Below, piece after piece: positions 25,603 to 35,446 of a stretch of DNA of 64,000 nucleotides (positions are counted from its first letter, which is position 1; every line of letters starts with the position of its first letter). Below the pieces are notes generated by a model. It did no database searches, was not told the DNA's origin, and saw nothing but the letters and a program-made list of their open reading frames with translations. A program made the position numbers and the translations under genes. Origin of the DNA: Campylobacter sp. MIT 97-5078 (GTDB lineage Bacteria; Campylobacterota; Campylobacteria; Campylobacterales; Campylobacteraceae); the NCBI RefSeq assembly GCF_006864455.1, contig NZ_QHLK01000010.1:1-64000 (forward strand), given 5' to 3'.

Positions 25603-26430
25603 ATGAAAATAGGTATTATTGGTTTGGGGCTTATGGGTGGAAGTTTAGGACTTTGTTTGAAAGAAAACAAGCTCATTAGCAAGGTGTTTGGGTATGATAC
25701 GGATGAAAAAAATGCTAAAGAAGCTTTAAATTTAGGGCTTGTTGATGAGCTTGCAAACTTTAAGGAGATTAAGACTTGTGATATTATCATTTTAGCTATC
25801 CCTGTTGATGCGATAGTAAGGGTGCTTAAAGAGCTTAAAGATACAGCTTCAAATACAACTATCATAGAACTTGGAAGCACAAAAAAAGAGATCATTAAGA
25901 GTTTGCCAAAAGAACTAAAGAGCCATTTTATCGCCGCTCATCCCATGGCAGGTACTGAAAATAGTGGTGCAAAAGCAGCCTTTAAAGAACTTTACAAAAA
26001 CGCTGTGTGCGTGCTGTGTGAAAGCGAGACAGCTGAGGTAAAACACAGACAAAGAGCGGTTGAGCTTTTTTCATATCTTGGTATGCAAATTATCTTTATG
26101 AACGCTTCAGCTCACGATCATCACACCGGCATCATTTCTCATCTTCCGCACGCCATCAGCTTTGCACTCGCAAATTTCGTGATGAAAGAAGAAAATAAAA
26201 AAAATATCGTGCATCTAGGCGGTCCTTCTTTTAAAGGAATGAGTAGAATTGCCAAATCAAGCCCAGCAATGTGGGGCAGTATCTTTGAGCAAAACAAAGA
26301 AAATTTACTCACAAGCATAGAACTTTTTCAAAATGAACTTGAATTATGCAAGAAAATGATCCAAGATAATGATGAAAAGGCTTTGAAGAAGTGGATGAAA
26401 AAAGCAAATGCTTTAAGAGATATTTTATGA
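25603..26430 (+). CDS. tyrA: Prephenate dehydrogenase
   Basis: Oxidative decarboxylation of prephenate to 4-hydroxyphenylpyruvate for tyrosine synthesis. The N-terminal NAD-binding Rossmann motif is GIIGLGLMGGSLG. AAHPMAGTENSG and DHHTGIISHLPHAISFALAN carry the substrate-binding histidines of the family. At 275 aa it lacks both an ACT domain and a chorismate mutase domain, so it is the simple form. It complements pheA at 10341. Confidence 0.94.
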   Translation: MKIGIIGLGLMGGSLGLCLKENKLISKVFGYDTDEKNAKEALNLGLVDELANFKEIKTCDIIILAIPVDAIVRVLKELKDTASNTTIIELGSTKKEIIKSLPKELKSHFIAAHPMAGTENSGAKAAFKELYKNAVCVLCESETAEVKHRQRAVELFSYLGMQIIFMNASAHDHHTGIISHLPHAISFALANFVMKEENKKNIVHLGGPSFKGMSRIAKSSPAMWGSIFEQNKENLLTSIELFQNELELCKKMIQDNDEKALKKWMKKANALRDIL

Positions 26431-26526
26431 ATTTAAAAAAACAAAGTAAGCAAGGATAAGGCATAAATTTACTTCTAATTTACTTAAACACATTAAAATA
26501 TCAAGAAATCTTTAAGGAAAACGATC

Positions 26527-27906
26527 ATGGCACACAGAAGGAAAACGAATAAAATCATCTTTTTACTCGTCCTTGTTGTGATCGTTCTTGCTTTGTTTTT
26601 TGCAAAGCAATTTGAAATTTTTGAAAAAAATCCTCCTGTAATTTATGCTGAAGACAAGGTGTATCTAAATCTTGCCGAGCCTATCATTATGCGTATTGCT
26701 GATGAACAATCAGGGCTTGCTCACATTAAAATCACACTCAAAAAAGATAGCAATGATAGCGGTGTAGTGATCAAAGATGAAAAATTAACTAATGGATTTG
26801 AATCAACGCTTGAAATTTTCTTGCCTAAAAATTCTTATAAAGAAAAGATAAGCTCCTATATCATGCAGGTTGAAGCCAAAGATAAGAGCCTTTGGAATTT
26901 CTTTGGTGGAAATACCGCCTTTAAAGAAATTCCTATCGTTCTTGATGATAAAAAACCCCTTGTTTCAATACTCTCAAACTCATATCAAATCGAACAAGGC
27001 GGAGTAGCAAGTGTTGTTTTTAAAGCAAAAGATGAGAATTTAGACCAAGTGTTTATCCAAACTGACAAAGGAAAAGTATTTACAGTAAGTCCTTATCTTA
27101 AACAAGATTATTATGCAAGCTTAATCGCTTGGGACTCTAAAGATGAGGATTTTCGTGCGTATGTTATCGCTAAGGATAAAGCTGGAAACACTACCAAAGA
27201 ACGCATACGATTTTATCTTAAAAACCGAAAATATAAAAACTCAAACATAGCCTTAAATGATCGCTTTTTAGAAGGTAAAATTCAAACCCTAGCCGAGCAA
27301 TACGCCCCACAAGGAAGCAATTTTAACAAACTTGAAAGCTTTAAATTTGTCAATGAAGACTTAAGGCTTAGCAACGAAAAGCACATTCACGCTCTTACAG
27401 CTCAAGTCAGCAATCAAACGCTTAAAAACTTTCCTATCAAGCTTTTTCTACCGCTTAAAAACGCGATGAAAGTAGCTGATTTTGCCGATCATCGCTTCTA
27501 TTCTTATGATAGCGAATTTGTAAGCGAAAGCTATCATATGGGACTTGATCTAGCAAGCGTGGCAAAAGCTCCAATTTTTAGCTCAAATGACGGACAAGTT
27601 GTATTTGCTCAAGAAAATGGAATTTATGGTGTAAATATAGTTATCGATCATGGTTTTGGGCTTTACAGCCTATACGGACACTGCACAGTAAGCAAAGTAA
27701 GCATAGGCGATAAAGTTAAAGCCGGAGATATCATCGCAAATACCGGAGCAAGTGGCTTAGCTTTAGGCGATCATTTACATTTTGGTATCTTAATACAAGG
27801 CGTTGAGGTGCGTCCTGAAGAATGGCAGGATAGTAATTGGATCAAAAACAATATCAGCAAAGTCCTTGATGAGGGCAAAAAAATCATACTAAGTGAGACA
27901 AAATGA
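26527..27906 (+). CDS. M23 family (LytM-type) peptidoglycan peptidase
   Basis: Predicted membrane-anchored or exported peptidoglycan endopeptidase. A single N-terminal hydrophobic helix (about 9-27) is followed by a domain with an Ig-like appearance and then the C-terminal M23 domain (about 335-440). Zinc ligands are visible in YHMGLD (HxxxD) and GDHLHFG (HxH), so it should be catalytically competent. Related proteins in Campylobacter and Helicobacter trim cross-links and shape the helical cell. It overlaps lpxC by 4 nt and may be co-regulated with lipid A synthesis. Confidence 0.9.
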   Translation: MAHRRKTNKIIFLLVLVVIVLALFFAKQFEIFEKNPPVIYAEDKVYLNLAEPIIMRIADEQSGLAHIKITLKKDSNDSGVVIKDEKLTNGFESTLEIFLPKNSYKEKISSYIMQVEAKDKSLWNFFGGNTAFKEIPIVLDDKKPLVSILSNSYQIEQGGVASVVFKAKDENLDQVFIQTDKGKVFTVSPYLKQDYYASLIAWDSKDEDFRAYVIAKDKAGNTTKERIRFYLKNRKYKNSNIALNDRFLEGKIQTLAEQYAPQGSNFNKLESFKFVNEDLRLSNEKHIHALTAQVSNQTLKNFPIKLFLPLKNAMKVADFADHRFYSYDSEFVSESYHMGLDLASVAKAPIFSSNDGQVVFAQENGIYGVNIVIDHGFGLYSLYGHCTVSKVSIGDKVKAGDIIANTGASGLALGDHLHFGILIQGVEVRPEEWQDSNWIKNNISKVLDEGKKIILSETK

Positions 27907-28787
27907 AACAATTAAGTATTGCAAAAAGCGTCAAAGGCGTAGGTATAGGGCTTCATAAGGGTGAGCCTATAGAAATCACTCTTGAGCCTATGGAGGCAAA
28001 TTCAGGCATAGTCTTTTTTAGAAATGATTTAAACGCCACTTATAAGGCTTTACCAAGTTCAGTTATCAACACCAAACTTGCCACAGTTATAGGCGATGAA
28101 AAAGGTTATGTTTCAACTATAGAACACTTAATGAGTGCCATTAATGCTTATGGCATAGACAATATACGCATAGTTTTAAATGCAAATGAAGCTCCCGTAA
28201 TGGATGGAAGCTCCATAAGCTTTTGTATGATGCTTGATGAAGCCGGGCTTAAAGAGCTTGACGCACCTAAAAAAATCATGGTAATTAAAAAGCCTATAGA
28301 AGTGCGAGATGGGGATAAATTTGTCCGCTTTACTCCAACTAATGAGCCTCGCATTAGTTATACTATAAAATTTGATAATGCTCTCATTGGCGAGCAGCAC
28401 TACAGTTTTGAGTTTAGCAAGAAAAATTATATAGAAGAAATAGCAAGGGCAAGAACCTTTGGCTTTTTAAAAGATGTTGAAACTTTGCGTGCGATGAATT
28501 TAGCCCTAGGTGGCAGTCTTGAAAATACCATAGTTGTTGATGAAAACCGTGTCTTAAATCCTGGGGGCTTGCGTTTTAAAGATGAATTTGTGCGTCATAA
28601 AATTTTAGATGCCATTGGGGATTTAAGCTTGCTTGGATATAGGGTGTATGGGGATTATATCTCTTATGCAGGAAGCCATCATTTAAATCACTTGCTTACT
28701 AAAGAAGTGCTCAAAGATACAAGTGTATATGAGATAGTCAGCCTTGAGACACAAAAAGCTCAAATTTATGAAAAGGTCTTTGCATAA
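27903..28787 (+). CDS. lpxC: UDP-3-O-acyl-N-acetylglucosamine deacetylase
   Basis: Zinc deacetylase and committed step of lipid A synthesis. Full length at 294 aa, with STIEHLMSA carrying the first zinc His, APVMDGSS, and VRHKILDAIGDLSLLGY carrying the other His/Asp ligands, followed by AGSHHLNH with the catalytic His. It starts with an ATGA overlap on the M23 peptidase. Its pathway partners lpxA and fabZ are at 59670-60900. Confidence 0.96.
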   Translation: MKQLSIAKSVKGVGIGLHKGEPIEITLEPMEANSGIVFFRNDLNATYKALPSSVINTKLATVIGDEKGYVSTIEHLMSAINAYGIDNIRIVLNANEAPVMDGSSISFCMMLDEAGLKELDAPKKIMVIKKPIEVRDGDKFVRFTPTNEPRISYTIKFDNALIGEQHYSFEFSKKNYIEEIARARTFGFLKDVETLRAMNLALGGSLENTIVVDENRVLNPGGLRFKDEFVRHKILDAIGDLSLLGYRVYGDYISYAGSHHLNHLLTKEVLKDTSVYEIVSLETQKAQIYEKVFA

Positions 28788-28798
28788 AAAAGTATTCT

Positions 28799-29236
28799 TT
28801 GCTTTTAAATGCCCTTGCAAAGCCTTTAATGCTGGGTATTTATGAAGATGAGGTTTTGATAAAAAGCGTGCAAAGTGATGAAAGAGCTAGTGAGGCTGTG
28901 CCGATTTTGCTTCAAGCTTTACTCAAAAAATTTGAGTTTTCAAGACTTATATATGCCAATGGTCCAGGCTCTTATATGGGTATTAAAATCAGTTTTTTAA
29001 GCCTTAAAACTCTAAGCATAGTCAAAGATATACCGCTTCTTGCAGTGAGTGCTTTTGAACTCAATGATTTTAAACCCATAAGAGCAAATAAAAAGCTATG
29101 TTTTGTATATAAAAAAGGTGAAATTATCTTAGAAAACACAGAAGCAGGCGAGTTTTTCTTACCCCAAAGTTTGCAAGGCTTGCATTTAAAAAAAGATAAT
29201 TTGCCTTTTTATTTTTTAGAAGCGATTTGGGAGTGA
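28799..29236 (+). CDS. tsaB: TsaB-like t6A-modification protein
   Basis: Predicted partner of TsaD in making threonylcarbamoyl-adenosine at tRNA position 37. The diagnostic segment YANGPGSYMGIKISFLSLKT (near residue 58) matches the TsaB/ASKHA signature (GPGSFTGLRIG). At 145 aa it is much shorter than E. coli TsaB, keeping mainly the N-terminal half. The start is TTG at 28799 with only a weak AAAAAAG ahead; no better start exists after the in-frame stop at 28769. It lies between lpxC and thrB. Confidence 0.78.
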   Translation: MLLNALAKPLMLGIYEDEVLIKSVQSDERASEAVPILLQALLKKFEFSRLIYANGPGSYMGIKISFLSLKTLSIVKDIPLLAVSAFELNDFKPIRANKKLCFVYKKGEIILENTEAGEFFLPQSLQGLHLKKDNLPFYFLEAIWE

Positions 29237-29238
29237 AT

Positions 29239-30123
29239 TTGAAGATCGTCGTTCCAGCCACAAGTGCGAATTTAGGACCAGGCTTTGACTGCTTGGGGCT
29301 AAGTTTAAAGCTTTTTAATGAGGTTGAAATTTTACCCAGCAAAGAACTTATCATCAAGATCAAAGGCGAGGGAGAAAATGATAAAAACTTATATACCAAC
29401 AATAATGTCTTCGTGCAAATTTTTTATCAAAAGTTTTTTGAACTTACTCAAGAAAAAAATCCTCCTTTTAGTTTTCATTTTACAAACAAAATCCCCTTTT
29501 CAAGAGGCTTAGGAAGCTCATCAGCTGTTATAGTTTCAGCCCTAGCTTGTGCGTATAAACTTGCAAAAGTGAAGATCAGCAAAGAAAAAATTTTAAATGA
29601 GGCTTTAAATTATGAAAATCACCCTGATAATATAGCCCCTTGCACGCTTGGAGGCTTTGTTTGTTCCATAGTTGAAAATAAACAAGTTTTGAGTATCAAA
29701 AAAAAGATTGATGATGATCTTAAAGCCCTTATTGTTGTGCCAAAAAGCGAATTTAGCACAAAAAAAAGCAGAAGTACTTTAGCTCAAAATGTCAGTCTTA
29801 AAACTGCTGTTTTTAACCTTGCTCATGCTTCTTTTTTAACGGCGTGCTTTTTAGAAAAAAGATATGAACTTTTACGCCTTGCAAGTAAGGACAAACTCCA
29901 TCAATTAAGACGTATGAAAGCCTTGAATGAACTTTTTGACGTGCAAAAGCTTGCCCTTGAAAACAATGCCTTAATGAGCGTGCTTTCAGGCTCTGGCTCT
30001 AGCTTTTTTTCTTTGTATTTTAAAGATGATATTTTACAAGCTACACACAAAATGCAAGAAAAATTTTCAAATTTTAAGGCTTTAATTTTAGAATTTGACA
30101 ATAATGGCTTTAAATTTTGCTAA
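29239..30123 (+). CDS. thrB: Homoserine kinase
   Basis: GHMP-family kinase that phosphorylates homoserine toward threonine. The N-terminus (KIVVPATSANLGPGFDCLG) and the ATP-binding loop PFSRGLGSSSAVIVSALA are intact, and motif 3 (LSGSGSSFFSLYF) is at the C-terminus. I place the start at the TTG at 29239 (294 aa): GGGAG lies 7 nt upstream and the protein then begins as family members do. An in-frame TTG at 29227 would overlap tsaB. Confidence 0.93.
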   Translation: MKIVVPATSANLGPGFDCLGLSLKLFNEVEILPSKELIIKIKGEGENDKNLYTNNNVFVQIFYQKFFELTQEKNPPFSFHFTNKIPFSRGLGSSSAVIVSALACAYKLAKVKISKEKILNEALNYENHPDNIAPCTLGGFVCSIVENKQVLSIKKKIDDDLKALIVVPKSEFSTKKSRSTLAQNVSLKTAVFNLAHASFLTACFLEKRYELLRLASKDKLHQLRRMKALNELFDVQKLALENNALMSVLSGSGSSFFSLYFKDDILQATHKMQEKFSNFKALILEFDNNGFKFC

Positions 30124-30149
30124 AAATCTAAGAAAAAAAAGATATAATT

Positions 30150-30422
30150 TTGAAGAAAAAACATACAGCGATTAGAATGTGCGTTATTTGCAAGCAAAGA
30201 TTTTCCCAAAACGAACTTTATCGTTTTTGGCTTAAAGATAAAAAAATTGTTCTCAATTTACATTTTGGACGTAGCTTTTATCTTTGCGAAATATGCTTGC
30301 ATAAAGAGGATAAAAAAAGCTTGCAAAAACCTTGTTTTAAGGCACAGGATATCAAAATAACTCTGCATGATTTAAAGGAGATGCAAAATAATGGCAAAGA
30401 TCAGAATTCACGAGATTGCTAA
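30150..30422 (+). CDS. YlxR-family RNA-binding protein
   Basis: A 90-aa YlxR/RnpM-type protein. The family core is seen as [20 protein letters not shown] and [12 protein letters not shown]; the three C-terminal cysteines replace the usual GRGAYLC pattern. In B. subtilis the family member binds RNase P RNA; in most bacteria the gene precedes infB, as here. The start is TTG at 30150. The reading frame overlaps infB by 32 nt. A TATAAT at 30143-30148 directly before the TTG could start an infB transcript that lacks this codon. Confidence 0.85.
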   Translation: MKKKHTAIRMCVICKQRFSQNELYRFWLKDKKIVLNLHFGRSFYLCEICLHKEDKKSLQKPCFKAQDIKITLHDLKEMQNNGKDQNSRDC

Positions 30423-33027
30423 AGAAATGGGCTATAACAGCAAAGAAGTTTTAGAAAAAGCTCTTGAACTTGGACTGAATGTAAAAACCGTCTCATCAGC
30501 AGTGGATGAAGAACTCGCAGCAGTGATTTATGAATACATACAAACCAAGCAAATTCCAGAAAGCTTTAAGGCGAAAATGCCAAAATCAAATAATACAAAA
30601 AGCAAAAAAAAGAAAGAGGAAACAAAAACTAGCCAAACAAATAAAGAAAAAGCAAAAAAAGAAACAAAAAAACCGGTTACAAAAGCGAAAAAAACAAATG
30701 AAAAAAGCATAAATTTAGAAAAAAACGAAGCTAAAAGCAAGCCAATTCCTCAAGAAAACCTTACCCAAAAAGAAATGACACAAGAACCCAAAAAAGAAGA
30801 ACCTATCGCACCTCAACAAGCTTCTCTTACCCAAAGAAGAGGACTTGTCATCGTGAAAAAGAAAAAAGACGAAAACCTAAAAGCAAGCCACACTCAAGCA
30901 AGCGAAGAAAAACCAAAAACAAGTGCAAGAATTGATCTTAAAGATATGTTTTCAAACACTCAAGAAGAAAGCATTAGAAAACCAAAGAAAAAAGACAAAA
31001 AGCCAAGCACTTCAGCTCGCAAAGATGCTATGCAAAAAATGGATTTACTTGGAGGAAATGATTTTAGCGACATAAGTCTTGATGATGAAGATGTGGTGGT
31101 TTTGCCGGATTTTAGCAATATAACACAAAAATCAGCCCCAGCACCTACAAATAAAAAACAACCCGGAATTTTAAAGCAAAGTTTTAACCAATTTACTGAA
31201 ACTAGCATACAAAGAAAAGGGCGTAAAAAGCCACCAAAACGTATTGAAAAGAAAGAAAGCATACAAGTTACTAGCCTTGAAATTCCAAAAGAAATAAGAG
31301 TATATGAATTTGCTGATAAACTTGGTAAAAATACAAGTGAAATTATCTCAAAACTTTTTATGCTAGGGCTTATGACGACTAAAAATGACTTTTTAGATGA
31401 AGCAGCTATTGAAATTTTAGCTGAGGAATTTGGGGTTGAGATAAAGATCATTGATGAGGCTGATGAGTTTGATTATGTTAAAGAATACGAAAGCGTGCAA
31501 GATGAGGGTAAGTTAAGTGTTAGAGCACCGGTGATTACTATAATGGGGCATGTTGATCATGGAAAAACTTCCTTGCTTGATTATATACGAAAATCTCGCA
31601 TTGCAAGTGGGGAAGCTGGAGGCATTACTCAACATGTGGGCGCGTATATGGTGGAAAAAAATGGACGCAAGATAACTTTCATCGATACTCCAGGACATGA
31701 AGCCTTTACAGCTATGAGAGCAAGAGGAGCAAGCATTACTGACATTGCCATCATCGTAGTTGCAGCTGATGATGGGGTAAAACCACAAACTAAAGAAGCC
31801 ATCAATCACGCAAAAGCAGCCAATGTGCCTCTTATCATAGCTATTAATAAAATCGATAAAGAAGGTGCAAATATCGATAGGGTAAAAACTCAGCTTGCTG
31901 AAATGGATATAACGCCGACTGAATGGGGTGGAAGCTATGAATTTATAGAAGTTTCAGCTAAAAAAGGCACAGGGGTTGAGGACTTGCTTGAAATCGTGCT
32001 TTTACAAGCTGATATTTTAGAGCTAAAGGCTAATGCTAAGGCTCTAGCTAAAGCAAGCATAGTAGAAAGTTCTTTGCAAAAAGGTAGAGGAGCAGTAGCC
32101 ACTGTCATCGTACAAAATGGAACGCTTAAGATAGGAAATACCATAGTTGCAGGCGTAGCTTATGGTAAGGTCAGAGGACTTTTTGATGATCAAGGCAAGG
32201 CTTTAAAAGAGATAAAGCCCGGAGAATGCGGAGTGATCATAGGTTTAAGTGAAGTAGCTGAGGCTGGAGAAATTTTAATTGCTGTAAATAGCGATAAAGA
32301 GGCTAGAGAATACGCTCAAAAACGTCAAGAATACAACCGCCAAAAAGAACTCAGTAAATCCACAAAAGTAAGCCTTGATGAGCTAGGAGCAAAGATTAAA
32401 GAAGGTAATTTAAAAGTCTTACCAGTGATCTTAAAAGCTGATGTACAAGGCTCACTTGAAGCCTTAAAAGCAAGTCTAGAAAAACTTAGCAATGAAGAGA
32501 TCAAAGTCAATATCATTCATGCTGGCATTGGCGGTATTACTCAAAGCGATATAGAGCTAGCAAGTGCCAGTGAAAACTCTGTCGTGCTTGGCTTTAATGT
32601 GCGTCCAACAGGAGAGATCAAAGAAAGAGCTAAGGATAAGGGCGTTGAGATTAAAACTTATAATGTCATTTATAATTTAATCGATGATGTTAAGACTCTT
32701 TTAAGTGGGCTTATGAGTCCAATTATCAGCGAAGAACAGCTTGGACAAGCTCAAATTCGTCAAGTCATAAACGTGCCAAAAATAGGACAAATTGCAGGTT
32801 GTATGGTAACAGAAGGCGTGATCAACAGAGGAGCAAAAATTCGCCTCATTAGAAATGGAGTTGTCGTGTATGAAGGCAATGTAAGCTCGCTAAAACGTTT
32901 TAAAGATGATGTTAAAGAAGTGGCAAAAGGCTTTGAATGTGGCGTTGGTATAGAAGGGTGTAATGATATGCGAGAGGGTGATTATATAGAAAGCTATAAA
33001 GAAGTTAAGGAAATGGTAAGTTTGTAG
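30391..33027 (+). CDS. infB: Translation initiation factor IF-2
   Basis: GTPase that brings initiator tRNA to the 30S subunit. At 878 aa it has an N-terminal helical IF2_N domain ([20 protein letters not shown]), a long Lys/Glu/Gln/Pro-rich linker (about 60-290), a second IF2_N-like segment, the G domain ([28 protein letters not shown]) near residues 385-550, and the C-terminal beta-barrel domains. AAAGGAG precedes the ATG. It begins inside the ylxR-like gene and is followed by rbfA. Confidence 0.97.
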   Translation: MAKIRIHEIAKEMGYNSKEVLEKALELGLNVKTVSSAVDEELAAVIYEYIQTKQIPESFKAKMPKSNNTKSKKKKEETKTSQTNKEKAKKETKKPVTKAKKTNEKSINLEKNEAKSKPIPQENLTQKEMTQEPKKEEPIAPQQASLTQRRGLVIVKKKKDENLKASHTQASEEKPKTSARIDLKDMFSNTQEESIRKPKKKDKKPSTSARKDAMQKMDLLGGNDFSDISLDDEDVVVLPDFSNITQKSAPAPTNKKQPGILKQSFNQFTETSIQRKGRKKPPKRIEKKESIQVTSLEIPKEIRVYEFADKLGKNTSEIISKLFMLGLMTTKNDFLDEAAIEILAEEFGVEIKIIDEADEFDYVKEYESVQDEGKLSVRAPVITIMGHVDHGKTSLLDYIRKSRIASGEAGGITQHVGAYMVEKNGRKITFIDTPGHEAFTAMRARGASITDIAIIVVAADDGVKPQTKEAINHAKAANVPLIIAINKIDKEGANIDRVKTQLAEMDITPTEWGGSYEFIEVSAKKGTGVEDLLEIVLLQADILELKANAKALAKASIVESSLQKGRGAVATVIVQNGTLKIGNTIVAGVAYGKVRGLFDDQGKALKEIKPGECGVIIGLSEVAEAGEILIAVNSDKEAREYAQKRQEYNRQKELSKSTKVSLDELGAKIKEGNLKVLPVILKADVQGSLEALKASLEKLSNEEIKVNIIHAGIGGITQSDIELASASENSVVLGFNVRPTGEIKERAKDKGVEIKTYNVIYNLIDDVKTLLSGLMSPIISEEQLGQAQIRQVINVPKIGQIAGCMVTEGVINRGAKIRLIRNGVVVYEGNVSSLKRFKDDVKEVAKGFECGVGIEGCNDMREGDYIESYKEVKEMVSL

Positions 33028-33045
33028 GCTACCTAAGGAACAAAA

Positions 33046-33411
33046 ATGAAAGAACAAGAGCTAAGAAAACTTCGCACCCAAAGTGTGTTAAAAGAACTTA
33101 TCCCAGAAGCTTTAGCAAGTCTTGATGATGAGCTTTTAAGGAATTTAAGCATTACTGATGTGGAGTGCAAAAAAGGCAGATATGATGCCTTTGTGTATAT
33201 AGATAAGGCTTTTTTTAACACCTATGAACAGGAAAAAATTTTACTTACTTTAAAAAAAGCTGCTAAAGCCTTGCAAAATTATTGTATGAGTGAGCAAGGC
33301 TGGTATCGCTGCCCAAATTTTCACTTTAAATTCGATGAAAGACTTGAATATCAAAACCACATAGACGCCATTTTTGAAAAGATAAAAAAGGAAAAAGATG
33401 AACGAAAATGA
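33046..33411 (+). CDS. rbfA: Ribosome-binding factor A
   Basis: Cold-shock-type 30S maturation factor with a KH-like fold. At 121 aa it has the RbfA opening (ELRKLRTQSVLKELIPEAL), LSITDVECKKGRYDAFVYI and the C-terminal FHFKFDERLEYQNHIDAIF that corresponds to the typical PELxFxxDxSxExxxxI end. It is 18 nt after infB and overlaps rimP by 14 nt. Confidence 0.93.
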   Translation: MKEQELRKLRTQSVLKELIPEALASLDDELLRNLSITDVECKKGRYDAFVYIDKAFFNTYEQEKILLTLKKAAKALQNYCMSEQGWYRCPNFHFKFDERLEYQNHIDAIFEKIKKEKDERK

Positions 33412-33832
33412 TTTAAAAGCTCTTTGTGCCGAAGTTAATGTAAGTTTTTATGATAGCGAATTTGTGCGTGAAAACTCAAAGCTAATTTATAGGGTATATA
33501 TCATCAAAAAAGGCGGTGTAAGCTTGCAAGACTGCCAAAAAGTAAGCGAGATACTCTCGCCCTTACTTGATGCAAATGAACCAAGTAAAGAGGCGTATTT
33601 TTTTGAAGTTTCAAGCCCGGGACTTGAAAGAAAACTTAGCAAACTAGAGCATTTTACCTTAAGTGTGGGCGAATTGGTGCAAATTACTACCAATGAGAAA
33701 GAAAAGCTTAAAGGCAAGCTTTTAAGCGTAGATGGTGAAAATTTAACCTTTCAAGACTTAGACGATGAAAAACAAAGTTTTGGCGTAAATTTTAAAGACA
33801 TAAAAAAAGCTAGAACCTTTGTGCTTTGGTGA
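33398..33832 (+). CDS. rimP: Ribosome maturation factor RimP
   Basis: Assists early 30S assembly by promoting binding of ribosomal proteins near the 5' and central domains. At 144 aa it has the two RimP domains: an N-terminal alpha/beta fold ending in FFEVSSPGLERKLSKLEHF, and a small SH3-like C-terminal barrel. It ends the infB-rbfA-rimP operon. The 113 nt that follow hold only AT-rich DNA and the ribD promoter. Confidence 0.93.
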   Translation: MNENDLKALCAEVNVSFYDSEFVRENSKLIYRVYIIKKGGVSLQDCQKVSEILSPLLDANEPSKEAYFFEVSSPGLERKLSKLEHFTLSVGELVQITTNEKEKLKGKLLSVDGENLTFQDLDDEKQSFGVNFKDIKKARTFVLW

Positions 33833-33914
33833 AGATTATAAATTTATTCTTAAACAAAAAAACACAAATAAAAACTATAAAAATTTAAACTACAAAGCAT
33901 TTCTTATCTTTTGC

Positions 33915-33920
33915 TATACT
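33915..33920 (+). promoter_or_regulatory. ribD promoter
   Basis: TATACT in the context CTTTTGCTATACTTTC is a good Campylobacter -10 and lies 26 nt before the ribD ATG. The gap is too short for an FMN riboswitch and none of its conserved sequence is seen. Confidence 0.6.
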
Positions 33921-33945
33921 TTCACAAAAAAGCAAAGAAACAAAG

Positions 33946-34938
33946 ATGACAAAAGAATTTTATATGAAATTAGCCTTAAATGAGGCTTGGAAATTTCAGT
34001 TTCTGACCTATCCTAATCCAGCTGTAGGCTGTGTGATCTTAGATAAGCATGGCAAGCTTTTAAGCATAAAAGCTCACGAACAAGCAGGACTTGCTCATGC
34101 TGAGTTAAATGCCATAAAAACTGCCTTAAAAGAGCTTGATCCAGCCTTACAAATCCCTGATGAAGCAAATGCAACTCATGAGTTTATACTGAAAAATCAT
34201 AGCTTTTTACTTAAAGACGCTATTGCTTTTGTTACTCTTGAGCCTTGCAATCATAAAGGCAAAACCCCACCTTGTGCCACACTTTTTAGCAAGCTTGAGT
34301 TTAAAAAAGTCTTTATCAGCGTAAAGGATACGCACAAACTAGCAAGTGGAGGGATTGAGTTTTTAAGGCAACATGGTATTGAAGTTGAGCTTGGAATTTG
34401 TGAAAAAGAAGGGCTTGATCTGCTTAAGCCCTTCTTAAAATGGCAAAAAAATGAGCCTTTTAAACTTTTTAAACTCGCTCTTAGTCTTAATGGCTCGCCT
34501 TTTGGTAAGTTTGTAAGCAATGAATTAAGTAGAACCTATGCCCATAAAATACGTTCAAAGCTTGATTTGCTCGTAGTTGGGGGAGAAACTTTAAGAAAAG
34601 ATCGTCCAATTTTAGATGCAAGATTAGCTGGCATCGATGCTAAGGCTCCAAATTTATGTATTTTGAGCCATCAAGATCTTGCCAGTTTTGATGAGAAAAT
34701 CCCAGCTTTTAAGGTGCAAAATCGTCGCATTTACGCTCAAATTCCAAAAGAAGCAAAATTTATCATGTTTGAGGGTGGAGCAGAGTTTTTAAAAAGCTTT
34801 GCTAAGGGTATGGATATGTTTTTGATCTTTTCAAACTCAAAATTTATTGCAGAAGCAAATGCGAGTTTAAATTTAGAGCTTAAGCCTTTATATAAAGGCT
34901 TTTTAGGAGATGATACTTATGGCATTTATGAGCTTTGA
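33946..34938 (+). CDS. ribD: Bifunctional riboflavin deaminase/reductase RibD
   Basis: Catalyses the second and third steps of riboflavin synthesis. The N-terminal cytidine-deaminase-like domain (about 1-145) has zinc ligands in AHAELNA and EPCNHKGKTPPC. The C-terminal reductase domain (about 160-330, with LSLNGSPFGKFVSNE and LVVGGETLRKDRPILDARL) is shorter than in E. coli, as expected for this group. At 330 aa it is complete. It overlaps the following membrane-protein gene by about 20 nt. Confidence 0.93.
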   Translation: MTKEFYMKLALNEAWKFQFLTYPNPAVGCVILDKHGKLLSIKAHEQAGLAHAELNAIKTALKELDPALQIPDEANATHEFILKNHSFLLKDAIAFVTLEPCNHKGKTPPCATLFSKLEFKKVFISVKDTHKLASGGIEFLRQHGIEVELGICEKEGLDLLKPFLKWQKNEPFKLFKLALSLNGSPFGKFVSNELSRTYAHKIRSKLDLLVVGGETLRKDRPILDARLAGIDAKAPNLCILSHQDLASFDEKIPAFKVQNRRIYAQIPKEAKFIMFEGGAEFLKSFAKGMDMFLIFSNSKFIAEANASLNLELKPLYKGFLGDDTYGIYEL

Positions 34939-35401
34939 GCCTTTTTTTGTGGCACGAAATGAGCTGATTTTTTTTCATGTTAAAGAGCTACAGAAAAAAA
35001 AGACGAGCAAGTATTGCATTTATAAACTCAAAGATGATCGCAAGGAACTTGAATATATAGGCGTTTTAGATGAACTTTTTAAACAAAATGATGAACTTAT
35101 ACTTGCAAAAAGAATGAATAAAATCATCTTATTTAAAAATTTCACTCAAAACACGGATAATTTCAAAGAAGCAAGCTTAAGATCTTTGCTTTTTTTGATC
35201 TTATGCTTTGTAGCAAGTGCTGTTTTTTTAGTATTTTGTTTTATGAATGACTTTCAAATGATAGATATATTCTTTTTTGCAGTATTTACTCTAGCTTTTA
35301 TCTTAAGTTTAAATAATTTTTTAAAAATTACAAAACAAAGCTCTATGCTTAAAGCACTAAAAAAAGAAGAAATTCAAGCATTTATTGATAAAAGTGATTA
35401 A
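34919..35401 (+). CDS. Small membrane protein of unknown function
   Basis: A 160-aa protein with two hydrophobic helices close together (about residues 84-104 and 110-130) and a Lys-rich soluble N-terminal domain. No recognised family. I choose the ATG at 34919 because AGGAG ends 9 nt before it; ATGs at 34910 and 34928 are alternatives. It overlaps ribD, as a membrane-protein gene does in C. jejuni, so the two are likely co-expressed. Confidence 0.75.
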   Translation: MAFMSFEPFFVARNELIFFHVKELQKKKTSKYCIYKLKDDRKELEYIGVLDELFKQNDELILAKRMNKIILFKNFTQNTDNFKEASLRSLLFLILCFVASAVFLVFCFMNDFQMIDIFFFAVFTLAFILSLNNFLKITKQSSMLKALKKEEIQAFIDKSD

Positions 35402-35446
35402 AAAATAACTAAAAATCCTTGCAAAATAAGGACTTTTAAAGGTATT

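Noticed and set aside
30528-31451. Antisense Phe/Ser-rich frames over infB
   Set aside because: They mirror the Lys/Glu-rich linker of IF-2 and have no ribosome sites.
33833-33945. FMN riboswitch upstream of ribD
   Set aside because: The gap is only 113 nt, almost all A/T, and lacks the conserved G/C-rich RFN elements.
35406-35440. Hairpin ATCCTT/AAGGAC as a terminator of the small membrane-protein gene
   Set aside because: Only five base pairs match (TCCTT/AAGGA), and no T run follows; too weak to list.
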